Shown: positions 14,946-16,521 of the stretch, one piece after another
Layout: every line of letters begins with the position of its first letter
Numbering within the stretch: the first letter of the stretch is position 1
NCBI GenBank assembly: GCA_000434615.1
Contig: FR880834.1
Location: 1-16,521 of the forward strand
DNA length: 16,521 nt
Direction: 5' to 3'
DNA from: Clostridium sp. CAG:510
Lineage (GTDB): Bacteria; Bacillota; Clostridia; Lachnospirales; Lachnospiraceae
The notes under the pieces: generated by a model
What the model was told of the DNA's origin: nothing
Databases searched by the model: none
Seen by the model: the letters and a program-made list of their open reading frames with translations, nothing else
Made by a program: the position numbers and the translations under genes

Positions 14946-16142
14946 CTACAGCTTCTTCACATCCACAGACTGCGGATATCCCATTACTTCTCCTTCATCA
15001 AAGTAACGATAGCAGCTTACAGAGTGGGTATCGCTGATTTTGATTTCGGGTGGGTATTTGCCGTTGCATTTTTCTACACACATTTCACATCTGTCTTTGA
15101 AGTAACAGTAATCCGGCATGTTGATGGGGTTCGGTACACTGCCGGGAATATTGTAAAGCTCTTCTACCTTACGTCCTACCACGGGCTTACTCTTCATAAG
15201 ACCGATGGTATAGGGATGGCAGGGATTGCTGAAAATATCCCTTGCGGTGCCTCTTTCAATTACACGGCCTGCATACATAACCACCACGTAGTCCGCCATA
15301 TTTGCCACCACGCCCAGGTCGTGGGTGATCAGCATAATGGAACTGCTCATCTTGTCCTTCAGTTCCTTTAACAGATCCAGAATCTGTGCCTGGATGGTAA
15401 CATCCAGTGCAGTGGTCGGCTCGTCGGCAATAATCAGCTCCGGGTTACAGGACAATGCTATGGCTATCATGATACGCTGACGCATACCGCCGGAAAGCTC
15501 GTGAGGATACATCTCGTAAACGCCTTCTTTGTTGGCGATGCCGACTAATTCCAGCATCTCTAAGGTACGCTTCTTCACATCCTCCTTGCTCATTTCCGGA
15601 TTGTGAAGCTTAATTACTTCATCTACCTGGAAGCCGATGCGAAATACCGGGTTTAAGCTGGTCATGGGCTCCTGGAAAATCATAGCCATGCGGTTGCCGC
15701 GCATATGCTGTACCACTTCGTTGGGAGCCTTGGCAATGTCAATGGCATCTCCGCTGTCCCCTTCGCCTACGTTGAAACGGATTTCTCCGCCTACGGTCTG
15801 TCCGTGGGGTCTCTGCAGAAGCTGCATTAAGGAAAGGCTGGTAACGGATTTACCGCAGCCTGACTCTCCTACGATGCCGACAGTGGAACATTTCGGCACC
15901 ACAAAGCTGGCGCCGTCTACCGCCTTAACCGTACCGATGTCGGTAAAGAAATAGGAGCAGACATTGTCAAATTCCACTACGTTACCGGAGTCCTTCATTT
16001 TGGTCATGTAGGTATCCGGGTTTACTTTCTTTCTGTTTCTCTGCTTTTCCAGACGCTTGGTAAGCTTACGGTTAAACCTGGAAATTCTGGCAGATTCTTT
16101 ACTGGATATATAATTTGCTTTCTTACTCTTATGCTCTGACAT
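14946..16142 (-). CDS. oppD: Oligopeptide/dipeptide ABC transporter ATP-binding protein (OppD/DppD type)
   Basis: 398-residue ATPase, partner of OppF. Seen: Walker A GESGCGKS (92-99), Q-loop in IFQEPMTSLNP (155-165), signature LSGGMRQR (216-223), Walker B LIIADE (236-241), D-loop and H-loop His274. The C-terminal domain has Cys346, 352, 355, 359 and 377, matching the spacing in OppF. Unusual: about 50 strongly basic residues (many Lys, Arg) precede the ABC domain, which normally starts close to the N-terminus. The ATG at 16142 has GGAGGG ten bases upstream; no internal start with a better site was seen, so the extension is probably real. It follows the permease gene by 22 bases. Confidence 0.93.
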   Translation of the reverse strand: MSEHKSKKANYISSKESARISRFNRKLTKRLEKQRNRKKVNPDTYMTKMKDSGNVVEFDNVCSYFFTDIGTVKAVDGASFVVPKCSTVGIVGESGCGKSVTSLSLMQLLQRPHGQTVGGEIRFNVGEGDSGDAIDIAKAPNEVVQHMRGNRMAMIFQEPMTSLNPVFRIGFQVDEVIKLHNPEMSKEDVKKRTLEMLELVGIANKEGVYEMYPHELSGGMRQRIMIAIALSCNPELIIADEPTTALDVTIQAQILDLLKELKDKMSSSIMLITHDLGVVANMADYVVVMYAGRVIERGTARDIFSNPCHPYTIGLMKSKPVVGRKVEELYNIPGSVPNPINMPDYCYFKDRCEMCVEKCNGKYPPEIKISDTHSVSCYRYFDEGEVMGYPQSVDVKKL

Positions 16143-16164
16143 AATCTATAATCCCTCCGCATTG

Positions 16165-16521
16165 TTATCTCTTCATTTTCGGGTCGAAGGCATCACGCAG
16201 ACCGTCACCCACAAAGTTGAAGGCGATAACGGTAAGACAGATCAACATTCCCACGGGAACCCAGATATAGGTATAGCTCTTCATCGCCTCTGCGGTGGAT
16301 ACGGAGTTAATCATGGTACCCCAGGTTGCCAGAGGATGCTTTACACCAAGACCTAAGAAGGAAAGAGTGGATTCTGTTAAAATAACGCTGCCGAGACCGG
16401 ATGTTGCCGTAACGATAAGCTGGGGCATAACATTCGGCACCAGATGCTTGAAAATACGTCTTCTGGTCTTTAATCCGATGGCCTCTGCCGCTACCATGAA
16501 TTCCTGCTCTCTTAGGGAAAG
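16165..16521 (-). CDS. oppC: Peptide ABC transporter permease, OppC/DppC type (partial, N-terminus outside)
   Basis: The last 118 codons of a binding-protein-dependent permease, cut by the right edge; the frame is open to the last base. Seen: the cytoplasmic EAA loop (REQEF.VAAEAIGLKTRRRIFKHLVPN), which docks on the ATPases, then membrane segments with FLGLG and the typical WGTMIN phrase, a last hydrophobic helix and the C-terminal GDGLRDAFDPKMKR tail of the OppC/DppC group. It is the first gene of the visible opp cluster; oppB and the binding protein gene would be expected further right. Confidence 0.92.
   Translation of the reverse strand, partial: LSLREQEFMVAAEAIGLKTRRRIFKHLVPNVMPQLIVTATSGLGSVILTESTLSFLGLGVKHPLATWGTMINSVSTAEAMKSYTYIWVPVGMLICLTVIAFNFVGDGLRDAFDPKMKR

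Overview
The window looks like chromosomal DNA of a Clostridia-class Bacillota, most likely a member of Lachnospiraceae. This rests on moderate GC, AAGGAGG-type ribosome binding sites, the firmicute gene block secG-rnr-smpB-ssrA, and the style of the OppDF, TrkAH and HflX proteins. The genus cannot be fixed from the sequence alone. Every gene I can support lies on the minus strand, so transcription runs from the right edge to the left edge. No mobile element, CRISPR array or tRNA gene was seen.

Right to left (order of transcription): (1) 16521-13836, the end of an oligopeptide/dipeptide ABC transporter operon: a partial OppC permease and the two ATPases OppD and OppF. (2) 13849-10734, a small one-helix membrane protein that overlaps the end of oppF, then trkA and trkH, the regulatory and pore subunits of a potassium uptake system. 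Gaps are so short that opp and trk genes may be cotranscribed. (3) 10713-7310, the protein export/RNA quality-control block: a clear sigma-A promoter, secG, a terminator, RNase R (rnr), smpB, a tmRNA promoter, tmRNA (ssrA) and its terminator. SmpB, tmRNA and RNase R act together in ribosome rescue and decay of faulty mRNA. Here rnr is split by a one-base shift exactly at the junction between the catalytic RNB domain and the C-terminal S1 domain.

(4) 7284-1061, an apparent tight operon: an unrecognised membrane-anchored protein, an OmpR-type response regulator, its sensor histidine kinase (stop and start codons directly adjacent), the ribosome-associated GTPase HflX (TTG start two bases after the kinase stop codon) and a very hydrophobic DUF2339-like multi-pass membrane protein. 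(5) 946-155, a lipoprotein with a DUF4352/DUF5067-like domain, ending in a good terminator. (6) 126-1, a pair of strong promoters firing out of the left edge; their layout (tandem, A/T-rich upstream tracts, consensus -35 boxes) suggests an rRNA or stable-RNA operon just outside the window.

Most of the window is ordinary housekeeping DNA. The points that merit a second look are the split rnr, the tmRNA terminator that leaves no room for a promoter before the next operon, the HflX-two-component coupling, the two unrecognised small membrane proteins and the paired inverted repeats between the DUF2339-like gene and the lipoprotein gene.
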